Shown in pieces: positions 40,867 through 51,396 of a stretch of DNA of 64,000 nucleotides (position 1 is the stretch's first letter; each line of letters starts with the position of its first letter). The position numbers and the translations under genes are program-made. The stretch comes from Eledone cirrhosa (taxonomy: Eukaryota; Mollusca; Cephalopoda; Octopoda; Eledonidae). Location of the stretch: NCBI GenBank assembly GCA_964016885.1, contig OZ024741.1, forward strand, positions 35,366,265 to 35,430,264, read 5' to 3'. A model generated the notes under the pieces. That model worked only from the letters and a program-made list of their open reading frames with translations. It was not told where the DNA came from and searched no databases.

Positions 40867-41115
40867 TTACCATGAACCAAAGTATCGTCTTCCTGTCTTC
40901 CTCCGGTTTCAACGTTTTTTGAAATATCCACTTCTGCGTTCACAGATTGACTTTGTTAGTTTCAGAAGATCCCGTTAAGGGTGAAAGCAGCGATTCTTTG
41001 CTTAAACTATAATCTGTTATTTTAATAAATATTTGCTCTACGGTTCTTATATATTTGATATATATTTATCCTTATCGAGCCCTCTTTGGATTTTAGTCTT
41101 CAAATTTATTATTGG

Positions 41116-41255
41116 ATTGGCGGCCCTTGCCATTCTGAGTTCAAATACCGCTGAGGTTAACTTTGCCTTTCATCCTTACGGGGTCGATAAAATAAAGTAC
41201 CAGTAATGTACTGGTTAATTGCTGGCCTTGTGCCTAACGTAGAAACAATTATTAC
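41116..41255 (+). repeat. tRNA-derived SINE (octopus/squid type), 5' truncated
   Basis: It contains GAGTTCAAATACC (B-box-like), then 'TTTGCCTTTCATCCTTACGG' and GGTCGATAAAATAAAGTACCAG, ending with GCCTAACGTAGAAACAATTA. It is inserted right after the Penelope-like tail. Confidence 0.75.
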
Positions 41256-41528
<273 letters not shown>

Positions 41529-41575
<47 letters not shown>

Positions 41576-41597
41576 TAGAGAGAGAGAGAGAGAGAGA
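41529..41597. repeat. (GA)n microsatellite
   Basis: GA dinucleotides with two GATA interruptions. Confidence 0.95.
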
Positions 41598-41599
41598 CC

Positions 41600-42520
41600 A
41601 TTTTTTTTTAAATTTAATATATTGGCTCCTAATTCATTTTTATATGTAAGTAGAGCTTCTTAAGTTGAATGGTTCTGAGCTGCTGTTTTTAGTGGTCTTT
41701 TGGCCCATTCACACAACCATGGGCTATATAGCACACGTGTTTTCTTCTCTCTACACTGTGCGTGTTATTTTAGTTATCTGGTGTATTTTTAGAAGTGTGG
41801 ACCATATTCTAGCCTACATGTTGATAAGCCCTCTACAATATGGAATCTTCACTGTTTGTGGTGAAACTTACTCTAATTTGAGTATGTCCAGGTGTAATAG
41901 TTATTATTGGATGGTTAGTACACATTAATTTATTCTTTTAATTGATCTGTATTAGAAGAAAGATTGAGAAATAAAATGATTGAAGGGACGAGCGGGGTGG
42001 AATTGGAAAAAATGTCTTCACATAAAAATAACAGGTCCATTCATGTTGCCATCTCTTGAAAAATTGTTGGTGCTGGCGTTTTGTGTATAATATTTTATTT
42101 TAGAAAAGTGGATGATCGAGCACGCCTACCTGAAATGGAAAAAAAAGCCGTTTTGTATAAAGAGCTATACTTGTGCGCATGCGTATGCGCGCGCGCGCGT
42201 ATGTGTGTGTGTGTGTTATTATACGTCCGTACGAAGCTAAGAGGATATGTGTGTGTATATGTAAGTAAAAGAGTGTATGTGTGCTTGAAAGTACGAAGCT
42301 ATGAGCAAAAGTATGTTAATATAAGGGTGTGTATGTGTGTGTGTTTATACAGAGCTATGAAGGGAAACGTGAAGCGTGCGTATTTTGTTGGTCTGTATTA
42401 GCTTTAAGAGTATATGTTTCTGACCATAAGAGAGCGATGGGAATACAAGCGCGTGTGTGATAACGGACGTGGTATTAAAGAAATTGGGGAGTCCAAGGGG
42501 TAAACACGACCCAAGGTGGT
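41600..42520. other. No gene recognised; part of a dispersed repeat at 41945-42016
   Basis: The partial repeat at about 41945-42016 ('ATTGAAGGGACGAGCGGGGT') matches copy A/B of the dispersed repeat. The rest has TG-rich segments (42190-42350). A hydrophobic 87-codon frame at 41665 lies between the two repeat pieces and has no domain support. Confidence 0.45.
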
Positions 42521-42523
42521 AAA

Positions 42524-43033
42524 TCAGACTCTGTTCAGCCCTGGTGCGCGAGGCCTGTGATCCGTAATATAAAAGGAGACCCAGGACTGAGACATGTAGG
42601 AAGAGTGATGAGGAGAACGGAAACGACGGGTGACGGGAGTATCCAAACCGAGTCGTATGTCCCTCAAATGTTCAGCAAAACGGTCCGCCAAACGGCGTCC
42701 CGTTTGTCCGATGTATAAGTACCCGCAAAGGGAACACCAGAGGGCATAGACAACGTGGGTGGAAGTGCAGGTGAAGGAGTGGTGGATACGGGATGACCCG
42801 TTATGGCCTGTGAGAGTGATGAGGGTTGTAATGAAAGGACAAGTGTTGCAGTGGGGACGAGAACAAGGATGAGAGCCGAGTGGAGTCTCGTACAAGTTGT
42901 GAAATTGATCGGTTTTACGCACGTGGTTGGTCGAAATATCCCGAATTCGAGTTCTAACCAGTACGGTAATTCTATATCGCTGTCTAATTGCCTGTTGGCA
43001 TTTAATGCCCGGAAAGATTTTAGTCACTACCAT
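42524..43033 (-). CDS. Penelope-like GIY-YIG endonuclease fragment (second subfamily)
   Basis: This 169-codon frame carries the C-terminal module of a different Penelope-like group. It has a CSRPHCNTC zinc-type cluster (C57, C62, C65), the sequence THVVYALWCSLCGYLYIGQT (92-111) and the helix RRLADRFAEHLRDI. These contain the GIY-YIG tyrosine (Y96), the YIG at 107-109, an arginine (R118) and E121/H122. The C-terminus is only about 50 residues past YIG and looks shortened relative to related proteins. No reverse transcriptase is present upstream on the minus strand. The first Met is only the first in an open frame. It shares little sequence with the protein at 39082-40026, so two lineages are present. 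Confidence 0.75.
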   Translation of the reverse strand: MVVTKIFPGIKCQQAIRQRYRITVLVRTRIRDISTNHVRKTDQFHNLYETPLGSHPCSRPHCNTCPFITTLITLTGHNGSSRIHHSFTCTSTHVVYALWCSLCGYLYIGQTGRRLADRFAEHLRDIRLGLDTPVTRRFRSPHHSSYMSQSWVSFYITDHRPRAPGLNRV

Positions 43034-43079
43034 TGTTTCCTATCGCACCGTATTCGCCTAGGTACTTGGTGACTAGAGC

Positions 43080-43650
43080 CGAATGCTACCATTCTCTTAT
43101 ACAGCGATTCGAGACAAATTTTCTCTAATAATCGATTTTTTCACTCACTTGTTAATTTGTGTTTGACCTGAGATATGTTGGTGAGTCCTTATGGAAGGGC
43201 CGAAGAATACAATCTCGACTCCTACCATAACGTAAATTTCTGAACCAGTAGCCGATCGGTTGACAGTATTTTGATGACGCGTAGGGATTTCCATTAGTAA
43301 TGTACTATTGTGTCACCTGTCGCATTTACTGCCATAGACGGCTCGGACTGGAATCGAATTCTGTCGATCGATTGGTTATAGATTAGGCGAGATCCACTGA
43401 TGAAGCCATATGCGGTGATTGTGCATTGTTGCATAATAAATGCAACCAATAGATGCCGTACGCTCTCTTTCTGCATTCAGTGTTGCCGAAACTCGAGTAC
43501 GGGTATAAATTTATGGTACCCATTTACTTGTGTTGTAGTGAGGCAAATAACTTTGTGTCTACTCTGGGATATTTACATAACCCTACCTGTTGAGTAAGCT
43601 GAGATGCAACCGGTACTAGCAGGGAAACCTTATGCTAGTCCCGCCAACTT
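43080..43650. other. No gene recognised
   Basis: Mixed-composition sequence with frequent stops. I see no domain, tRNA, SINE core or inverted structure. Confidence 0.4.

Positions 43651-43651
<1 letters not shown>

Positions 43652-43718
<67 letters not shown>
43652..43718. repeat. (TA)n microsatellite
   Basis: More than 30 TA dinucleotides next to the left end of the snap-back Penelope copy. Confidence 0.95.
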
Positions 43719-43721
<3 letters not shown>

Positions 43722-44680
43722 TTATTAAAATAACAGATTAAAGTTTAAGCAAAGAATCGCTGCTTTCACCCTTAACGGGATCTTCTGAAACTAACAAAGT
43801 CAATCTGTAAACGCAGAACTGGATATTTCAAAAAACGTTGCAACCGGAGGAAGACAGGAAGACGATACTTTGTTTCGTGGTAACGTTCGCTGGCAAAGAA
43901 CGGGAAAGAACGAATAATACGTCATTAATAGGAGCGGTGACAAACAATTACGCGCAAAGACAGAACCACGTTTATGATATAAAAGAGGCCGTAGACTAAT
44001 GTTCTCTGAGGTGGTGCATAGAGACGTTCTGTGGCAATGAACGAAAAAACGAAGATAATAAGTCATATGTGGAGCGTGGAGAACAAAAGCACGCAAAGAC
44101 AAAACCACGTAAATGGTATAGCAGAAGTCGTAGACTAAGATTCTAACTAGGAGACCAAATGAATCTCCGCTACAGAGTTAAGAACAAAGTAAATAAAATA
44201 CAATACAGAAGAAATAGAAACAAATAAATACATACACGCAAACAGATACGTACATACACAAGCATACGCAAAACCTTACCATAGGTATACAAAACCACGC
44301 ACATATAAATATGTGTGTGTGTGTATGCTTGTGTACAAATAAATAAATAATTATATAAACGTATATAAGTAAATAAATACGTATATAACAAGCGCACACA
44401 CATACCTACATATAAATACACGAATGTTCGGAGACGTAAGTCAACTAAAACAAGAAGTACACATATACACACACCCACCACGTTTTTTGAAATATCCAGT
44501 TCTGCGTTTACAGATTGACTTTGTTAGTTTCAGAAGATCCCGTTAAGGGTGAAAGCAGCGATTCTTTGCTTAAACTTTAATCTGTTATTTTAATAAATAT
44601 TTGCTCTACGGTTCTTATATATTTGATATATATTTTCCTTATCGAGCCCTCTTTGGATTTTAGTCTTCAATTTTATTATT
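43719..44680. mobile_element. Snap-back, coding-free copy of the Penelope-like element
   Basis: Positions 43719-44477 are the reverse complement of about 40278-41036 of the first copy. At about 44480 the orientation flips. From TTTTTTGAAATATCC to 44680 the sequence follows the plus-strand 3' end of the first copy (about 40913-41115, with the unique tail). The insertion is therefore an inverted 3' UTR joined to a direct 3' end, with no coding sequence left. The outer about 170-200 bp form terminal inverted repeats. The frames in it are shadows. Confidence 0.75.
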
Positions 44681-44682
44681 AT

Positions 44683-44686
<4 letters not shown>

Positions 44687-44757
<71 letters not shown>
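44687..44757. repeat. (TA)n microsatellite
   Basis: About 35 TA dinucleotides after the Penelope tail. Confidence 0.95.
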
Positions 44758-44759
<2 letters not shown>

Positions 44760-44869
44760 ATGAAAGCACGAACGGGGGATAATTTTCCTTCAGTTGTCTG
44801 TTGGAGATCATGGATATTTCTACGCATTAAAGATAAGGTATCTAGCTCCAGTGTGTCAATAATTAAAGG

Positions 44870-45231
44870 AAGTTATTGCGAGGAAAAGGGAAAAAGGGAA
44901 GAAAAAGGAAAAAAAAACACTGAAAAAAAAAAACGGAAAACAACATACCGAAGAGGGAAACCTGAAAGCACATGTGTGTGAGCAACTCGAAGAGAAAGAA
45001 AAAATTAAAGTCGACATCAGCTACTAGACCAAGGCTGTGTGGATGAGAAAAAAAACACGTCTGACCTCTGCAAGAGTAGGTGAAAAAAAGAGACAGGTGA
45101 GTGGAACAGGCGAGAGAAACAGCGGGCAAGCTAGCAGAGAGAGGGAGAGTAGAAATGAGAGGGAGAAAGGGAGAGAAAGAAAGGAGAAGAGTTAATAGCA
45201 ACAAAATAGATAGGGAGAAACAAGAGAACAG
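44870..45231. repeat. Purine-rich (A/G) low-complexity region
   Basis: The plus strand is dominated by A and G (GGAAAAGGGAAAAAG, GAGAGGGAGAG). The minus-strand Ser/Leu/Phe-rich frame is a by-product. No element boundary is visible. Confidence 0.6.
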
Positions 45232-45478
45232 GGGTGTTGGACTTACGATCATAATGTCGTGGGTTCGATTCCTGGGTTGCGTGTTGTGTTCTTGAGCAAA
45301 ACACTTCATTTCACGTTGTTCCAGTATACTCAGCTGAAAATGAGTACCAACAATAGCTGGGGGTTTAATCCTGCGATGGACTGGCGTCCTGTCCAGCAGG
45401 GAGTCTTGTACTCTCGGTCGCTTCACGCCATGAAACCGGGATAAGCACCGGCCAAATAAGCCTTCTGGCTTAAGACAG
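45232..45478 (+). repeat. tRNA-derived SINE, second family
   Basis: It has a B-box-like GGGTTCGATTCC, then 'GAGCAAAACACTTCATTTCA', CGTTGTTCCAGT and 'GGGATAAGCACCGGCCAAAT'. This layout (tRNA head, 'CTTGAGCAA.ACACTT' body) is familiar in molluscan SINEs. It differs from the 'TTTGCCTTTCATCC' family elsewhere in the window. Confidence 0.65.
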
Positions 45479-45654
45479 ACTTTAGATATATATGAGGGTA
45501 GATAAGGTTTTGTTTATATACATATTGTAGTCAACATATGCAGACTATTACAATAGACACAGAAACATTTGTTAAAGCCAATAAATTCTTACTCTCCTTT
45601 CTCGCCGAAGTTTATATTTTTCTTGGTGCAATACTTGCTTATACTATATATATA

Positions 45655-45763
45655 TGTGCGTGTGTGTATGTGTGTGTATGTGTTTGTATGTGTGTGTGTG
45701 CGTGCATGTGTGTGCGCTGTGTGCGTGTGTGTATGCGTGCGTGCGTGTGTGGGGGGGGGGTGT

Positions 45764-45824
<61 letters not shown>

Positions 45825-45830
45825 TGTGCA
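45655..45830. repeat. (TG)n microsatellite with G10 tract
   Basis: Interrupted TG repeats with a G run at 45751-45760. The Cys/Val- and His/Thr-rich frames on both strands are artefacts. Confidence 0.95.
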
Positions 45831-46290
45831 TAGAACAATACAAAAAACAGAAGTCAGTTGTAGGTAGATAGTTAGTTCATTGTTTCACGATCGTTTCAGA
45901 GGGTCAATTGATCAATGGAAATCGTTGTATCGATAGTATGGTAGTGGTTACGTTGCTACCTATTTCTAGTCTCGAATTCCCTGTTCAATCGATCATCTTC
46001 CTCAGAGTGTTATTATTTTGTCTAACCCCTGTATAAATATATATATATATTCACTTGAAAACAACAGAAGGCTATGGGATACCACACCCACGATGGGTCA
46101 CTTGCATAACGTCGAGTACTTTAACTTATTACATCATGATTTGCTAACCGGAATGACCAGATACCTCAGTATGCAGATTGGAGCACTCGACGAAGTACGA
46201 AGGCTGGTTTGTTTACTCCGGAGTAATGTAAAATAATTAAGTCAAATAGGTAAAATTTGGTTTCGTTTATTATAAATTATAGATATACTG
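45831..46290. other. No gene recognised
   Basis: Sequence including 'GCACTCGACGAAGTACGAAG' and TTTACTCCGGAGTA. It may be repeat-derived, but I cannot assign a family. Confidence 0.3.
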
Positions 46291-46293
46291 CTA

Positions 46294-46935
<642 letters not shown>

Positions 46936-47061
46936 TATTTGAGTTATAGCTTATTAATTTATTCTAGTATTGTTTATACATCTTAATGAAACTTTGGTCA
47001 CGAGATGTTGACTGTTTATACCTTGATGACTATTAACAGATATTTCTTGTTTTATTTATAG

Positions 47062-47168
47062 TTATAACAGACGAAATCACTGTTGATTTAGAAGAGTATT
47101 CAGCAAACAGAGAGGCGGAGGAGAAGGCGGAGGCGGAGGAGGATCTACATACCGCAATGATTTTATAA
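47062..47168 (+). CDS. Candidate last exon: acidic C-terminal tail
   Basis: The acceptor 'TTCTTGTTTTATTTATAG' ends at 47061. After two leftover bases, 34 codons read ITDEITVDLEEYSANREAEE and continue through KAEAEEDLHTAMIL to TAA at 47166. The peptide is strongly acidic and Glu/Ala-rich, likely helical. An AATAAA polyadenylation signal follows 22 bp after the stop (47190-47195), which fits a terminal exon. No upstream exon is identified within the window and no family is recognised. Part of the acidity comes from a GGCGGAGGAG-type purine run, so chance cannot be excluded. Confidence 0.4.
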
Positions 47169-47189
47169 TAGTTGTCTGATATAAATTAA

Positions 47190-47195
47190 AATAAA
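47190..47195 (+). promoter_or_regulatory. Polyadenylation signal AATAAA
   Basis: A canonical hexamer downstream of the candidate terminal exon. The 3' end would be expected near 47210-47220. Confidence 0.4.
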
Positions 47196-47299
47196 CCGAT
47201 GAAAGAATAATAATCTTTTCTTTTATTTATACAAGATTGATAGATGAGGATTAACTGATATTACTGGGTTAAGTAAATGCGCTGTATTTTCTGCTTCAG

Positions 47300-48680
47300 A
47301 TGTTAAATGCTGCGGGCGAAAGAGGCTTGGTGTGACGCCAGATAGCACGAGGACCCCTTGGTTCAATCAAGAAGTCAAAGATGCCATCTGAGTAAAGAAG
47401 GAGGTTTACAAATGTTAGCTTGGAAATAATCTCTCCTTCTTGTATTTGTGGTTTAAGCAGGCACGAAGAATCGCAGCAGAGACAGTAAAGGCGTCCAAAG
47501 TTAAGACAGAGAAGGGCTTTGAGGTTAAGCCGGAATCCGACTTCAGATCAGCAAATTAAGTGTTCTGGCAGACCATTCACCGACTTCGTAATAAGAAGCC
47601 CCCCCCCCCCCACACACACACATCGCTACACACACATACACCTGCTATCAAGTACGCGTCTAGGGTTCTTCTCTCTTGAGACAACAGCATCTTCTGATGT
47701 ACACGAGGTCACAAGAGCAGTTAAAGAGTTCAAATGTGGCAAGGCCACTGGGGAAGATGAAATCCGGGCCGAGATGTTAAAAGCCTTAAATAGAGAAGGT
47801 ATTCTCTGGCTGACTCACGTGTGCCGGGCGGCCTGGATCTCTGGAAAGACACCTAAGCAACGGTAATCGGGAGTGATAATTCCAATTTTCAAAAAGCTAG
47901 ACAAGAGAGATAGCTCCAATAACAGAGGGATCTCTTTGTTAAGCCTCCCCGGTAAAGCCTCTGCTAAGTGTCTGGCTAAGGGATGCAGGGAGATTGTCAA
48001 GTTCAAGCTAGCTGATGGACAGTATGGCTTTCGCCCCAGACGCAGCACAGCCGACCAAATATGCACACTACAACAGGTCTTTGAGAAATTTAAACGGAAT
48101 TCCACTGAAGCAGGTTGAGAAGTTCCAGTATCTCGGGGCTGTGTTCATGAGTGATGTGATGGAAGGCAGGAAGCTGAATTAAGAGCAAAAATCGCAGGAG
48201 CTGGTGCAGTAATGAGCCAGCTTCAGCATTCAGTAATCAGAAGGGAGATAAGCGTAAAAGCCAAACTAACTATCTTCAATTCGGTATTCGTGCCAACCTT
48301 TACCTATAGTCATGAATCTTGGATAATGACTGAAAGAATAGGATCGTGAATACAAGCGACCGAAATGGGGTTCCTCTGAAGGGTCTTTGGAATAACGTTA
48401 CTCAATAGAATGCGTAGCTCGGAGATCAGAGAGTCACTCCAAGTAGAGCCGTTACTTCCACGAATTGAGAGATCACAGCTCTGATACTATGGGTGTGTGG
48501 TTAGAATGTCTCAAAAAAGAATCGCTGGACAGATTTTACGGGAAAAAACCAGCCGGGTAGATCCAGAGCAAGATGGTTGGATAACATCCATGAGCTTTGG
48601 ATCCAGCCGGATCAGTTGGAGAGGGTTGCTTCTGACAGGACCCGCCGGAAGGAGTGTTTGAGGACTCTGCCCGCACGACC
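47300..48680 (+). pseudogene. Rearranged LINE (non-LTR retrotransposon) pol
   Basis: Conserved blocks appear in order across several frames. They are TPWFNQEVKDAI (about 47350), EFKCGKATGEDEIRAEMLKA (about 47730) and WLTHVCRAAW (about 47810), then NRGISLLSLPGKASAKCLAK (about 47920) and DGQYGFRPRRSTADQICTL (about 48015). After about 48105 the text jumps to the region past the catalytic site (VEKFQYLGAVFMSD), then SVFVPTFTYSHESWIMTER and QLERVASDRTRRKECL (about 48610-48670). The segment with the catalytic (F/Y)xDD motif is deleted, and many stops and frame changes occur. This is an APE-type LINE by its general layout; I do not assign the clade. A C12 run and CA repeats interrupt it near 47600. 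Confidence 0.75.
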
Positions 48681-48825
48681 CATGATTTCTTGCTGATAAG
48701 CATATAGTTCTTCATCCATGGATTCGCTGCGGTATTGCTGGGCAATTTTCCTGGGTGTCAGTTTTTTTATTATCAAGCAGAGAGTATCTTTCAAGGAGTT
48801 CCTCGTTCATCGTACATCGTTCCTT
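48660..48825 (-). pseudogene. R4/Dong-like LINE fragment (pre-zinc-knuckle region)
   Basis: Two minus-strand frames together give ELLERYSLLDNKK, then KLTPRKIAQQYRSESMDEEL and YAYQQEI. The same blocks occur in the large LINE at the right end of the window (63304 onward: ELLERYSLCDNQKLTPRDVA, YRSESMDEKLHAYQQK). A frame change separates the two pieces. It abuts the end of the plus-strand LINE at about 48680. Confidence 0.7.
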
Positions 48826-49282
48826 TGTCAGTGTTGAACAAAAGGGCAACGATGGTTGCCGAACACTGTACGGCGTAATTCGGGCTGTTTGTTTACAAAC
48901 AAACCGAACATTATAATAAATGTTCGGTAAACCCATACGTACATATATATATATGTGTATCTATGTATATATATACATACTACTGCACGTCTGTATACAT
49001 AATTTTTGGTACGCTCTCATCAGATAAAATACAAAAGTTGTTTTATAGATAGTGACATATTCAAGAATAAGAACTTATCGTTTTAAGTTTGAATAGTGAA
49101 AGAAATTCAAATCTTAGGATGAATATGTTAATGAGGGTAACGTAAAGTTGAAAAAGATCGTTATATTTAGACGCTAGGTAAATTTAAATAATTATTAGTG
49201 CTATTTTTTAAGGGAAGAAGAGAGAGAGGTTAATAGGGTGTAAGAAAATTTAAGGGAAGAATGTAAGAAAATATATATTTAG
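48826..49282. other. No gene recognised
   Basis: AT-rich sequence with a short TA run at 48943-48955. No coding or repeat signature is apparent. Confidence 0.35.
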
Positions 49283-49530
49283 TGAATTAGTCACAGGGTT
49301 ATTTACTTTGGTAAACGCCACTGTAGGCCAACCACTAATTTAATTCGATACAGATATAAGGTTAACAAACTCGCTCGTGAGTAAACTGTCCGAGAGCCGT
49401 CGCCAAATAAGCGAGAGCTTGATTTGCGTTCCCTCTATTTATATCCTTTTACCGGAAGTTCAAGGAATCCTCTAGAAGTCAACGGCAAGTAACTCCAATT
49501 AGTTTTTTCTCCCCGGGCAAGGTGACGATA
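49283..49530 (-). repeat. LTR (left copy)
   Basis: Direct repeat with 50052-50297. Its inner boundary is uncertain because similarity fades after GGTGACG at about 49528. Confidence 0.65.
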
Positions 49531-49799
49531 ATAACCGTAAGGTCATTGTAGCGAGGAGCCGTAAAATAAGGAGCAAGCAAAACAAAAGGTACATGAATTA
49601 CAATGGTTTGTAACAGACGCAAAGTATGAAAATAAGCATGCAAAAAAATTTAACTGGAACAATACAATTCAAAACAGTACAAAGGAGCAAGGAAAATAGT
49701 GCTCAAAATAAGTTCAACATTTTTCAAAGTCAAATAGTTAATGCCACTAGGTGTTAGACGAATATTGTTTTTGAGAGTTTCCGTGGCCATATTACTGTC

Positions 49800-50001
49800 C
49801 TTTCACTTCGTGTGACATATGGTTGTGTGGTATGTGGTGTTTCGGAGGAGGTGAAGGTGTTTGTGTGGGAGTGTATGTGCGAGGTATGTCAGGCAATGAT
49901 GTGAGACTTTCAGAGAAAGCCTTTTTTGCTCTGTCAACGGATATTACCTCTTTTCGACCATTGACAGCCACTGTAAAGTGTTTTTGTGTGTGCGAAAGCA
50001 C
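49800..50001 (-). pseudogene. Ty3/gypsy pol C-terminal fragment
   Basis: The minus-strand frame reads KHFTVAVNGRKEVISVDRAK and then a Pro/Thr-rich tail. 'KhFtldvnGr...vSvDRlKpAf' is the usual end of the integrase C-terminal (GPY/F-like) region in Ty3/gypsy polyproteins. Everything upstream is missing. It is a defective leftover inside the miniature LTR element. Confidence 0.6.
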
Positions 50002-50050
50002 ACGAAAAGGTCGAAAAGAGGTAATATCTGTTGACAGAGCAAAAAAGGCT
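49918..50050. repeat. 42-bp inverted duplication beside the LTR
   Basis: Arm 49918-49959 (AGCCTTTTTTGCTCTGTCAA...) is repeated in reverse complement at 50009-50050 with one mismatch and a 49-bp spacer. The right arm ends one base before the right LTR. The same pol segment is therefore readable on both strands. Confidence 0.85.
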
Positions 50051-50051
50051 G

Positions 50052-50311
50052 TGAATTAGTCACAGGGTTATTTACTTTGGTAAATGCCACTGCAGGCCAA
50101 CCACTAATTTAATTCGATACAGATATAATAAGGTTAACAAACTCGCTCGTGAGTAAACTGTCCGAGAGCCGTCGCCAAATAAGCGAGAGCTTGATTTGCG
50201 TTCCCTCTATTTATATCCTTTTACCGGAAGTTCAATGAATCCTCTAGAATTCAACGGGAAGTAACTTCGATTAGTTTTTTCTCCCCGCCCAAGGTGACGC
50301 TAGTCGCTACA
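50052..50311 (-). repeat. LTR (right copy)
   Basis: Direct repeat with 49283-49530. In minus orientation this is the 5' LTR, beginning TGTAGCGACTAGCG. No primer-binding site is seen next to it because the inverted duplication abuts it. Confidence 0.65.
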
Positions 50312-51395
50312 TATATATTATTACTATTAATATATAAATGTATGGATCGTATTAGTTATGGTGTAAAGAGAGTGAAATAATTATATTTATTTATTTAATT
50401 ATATAATTATATATTTTGGTAGTATCTATAATATAATATGAGAATTATAAATGTGTTGAAGTGGTAGAATATCAAAATATCAAATTTTAAAAATGATAGA
50501 TACTACTAATTATTGGGTCTTTTCTAATATTGAGTTTTAGTATTATAGAGATAATATTTATAAGTATATTTTATGAAGAATTAGGGTTGTAAGTATATTT
50601 TATTTTATTATATTGCAACAGGTTATTTAAATAAATATTCATATAAATAATTTTGGTGAGTATATATTTTGTTTTTATTAATAGATAGATAATTTAAATA
50701 TTTTTTATATATGTGAATAGTTACGATGAATTTCCTTTTTACATTTTCAATATATATTTAAGAAAAATGAAGTAGTTCTATTTTATTATAGAAGATCATT
50801 TTGTACATTCAATATTTGCATCAAGATAGGAATACATTTACAATTTACGAAGTTAACGAAAGTTATACAATAAAATGTTAATATTTATGTAAAGTTTAGT
50901 TGTTACTTAGAAGAAATGTGTAAGCGTGTTACATTATAAAGGAAAAGATAACTCAAATATTTCTTAGTTAAAATATTTATATTTACTGATTAATTCTAGA
51001 ATTTACTTTAAAAAAAATATTCCAATCAAGATATATGTAAAATATATGTAAAAATATATATTATTTTATATATTATTTTACAGTATGCTATATTACATAT
51101 TTTCTAAGATAAAAATTATTTTATATATGTATTTATATAGCATTCCTTATATTTATGTATATGTTAGTGATATCAAGCATATATATGTATTGATGTCTAT
51201 ATAGTCTATTAGGAAGAAATATTCCAGACATTACAAGTATATTCAGAAACATCACTAAAACCATCACAAAAAGGTGTATTTCAAAATATCATTTAAAAAG
51301 AAAAGAAAAATGTCATTAAAAAAAAAACATCACAAAACATCATCAAAACATATATAAGATGTAAACAAGTGAGATATAGATAATATTTTCTATAG
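50312..51395. other. Very AT-rich intergenic sequence
   Basis: Long runs of A and T with no element core, tRNA or coding signature. Confidence 0.5.
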
Positions 51396-51396
51396 A

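Larger units (their letters stand above)
38985..41115 (+). mobile_element. Penelope-like element, 5' truncated, with inverted 3' end at its 5' side
   Basis: The first about 219 bp (38985-39203) are the reverse complement of 40818-41036, including the block 'TCTGAAACTAACAAAGTCAA'. Between the arms are a Penelope-type C-terminal ORF and a long 3' UTR. A further tail of about 80 bp (41037-41115, 'GCTCTACGGTTCTTATATAT' onward) lies only on the right side and is shared with the second copy. Penelope-like elements are known for terminal repeats in inverted or direct orientation. Most of the reverse transcriptase is missing, so the copy cannot act alone. Confidence 0.75.
49283..50311 (-). mobile_element. 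Miniature LTR element (Ty3/gypsy-type remnant)
   Basis: Two direct repeats of about 250 bp (49283-49530 and 50052-50311) share long stretches such as 'CTCGCTCGTGAGTAAACTGT' and differ by a few bases and one small indel. Each starts TGAATTAG, and the right copy ends CTACA, so TG...CA ends are possible. Only about 520 bp lies between them. The minus strand there encodes the final part of a Ty3/gypsy-type pol (next entry). No protease, RT or integrase core is present. I found no clear target-site duplication. Confidence 0.65.

Noticed and set aside
41665..41928. Hydrophobic 87-codon plus-strand ORF
   Set aside because: It lies between two pieces of a dispersed repeat and has no recognised domain. 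It is likely repeat-internal sequence.
42107..42401. Possible exon after TTTTATTTTAG (KVDDRARLPEMEKKAVLYKE)
   Set aside because: The acceptor is fair, but the frame soon runs into TG-rich repeat translation and there is no donor or family match.
43800..44108. 102-codon minus-strand ORF in the snap-back Penelope copy
   Set aside because: It reads the non-coding 3' UTR of the element in inverted orientation and has no similarity to Penelope proteins.
44863..45426. 187-codon minus-strand Leu/Ser/Phe-rich ORF
   Set aside because: It arises from a purine-rich low-complexity tract and a SINE. There is no domain or start support.
45232..45478. Functional tRNA gene
   Set aside because: Only a B-box-like segment is present. 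The rest does not fold as a tRNA and matches a SINE layout.
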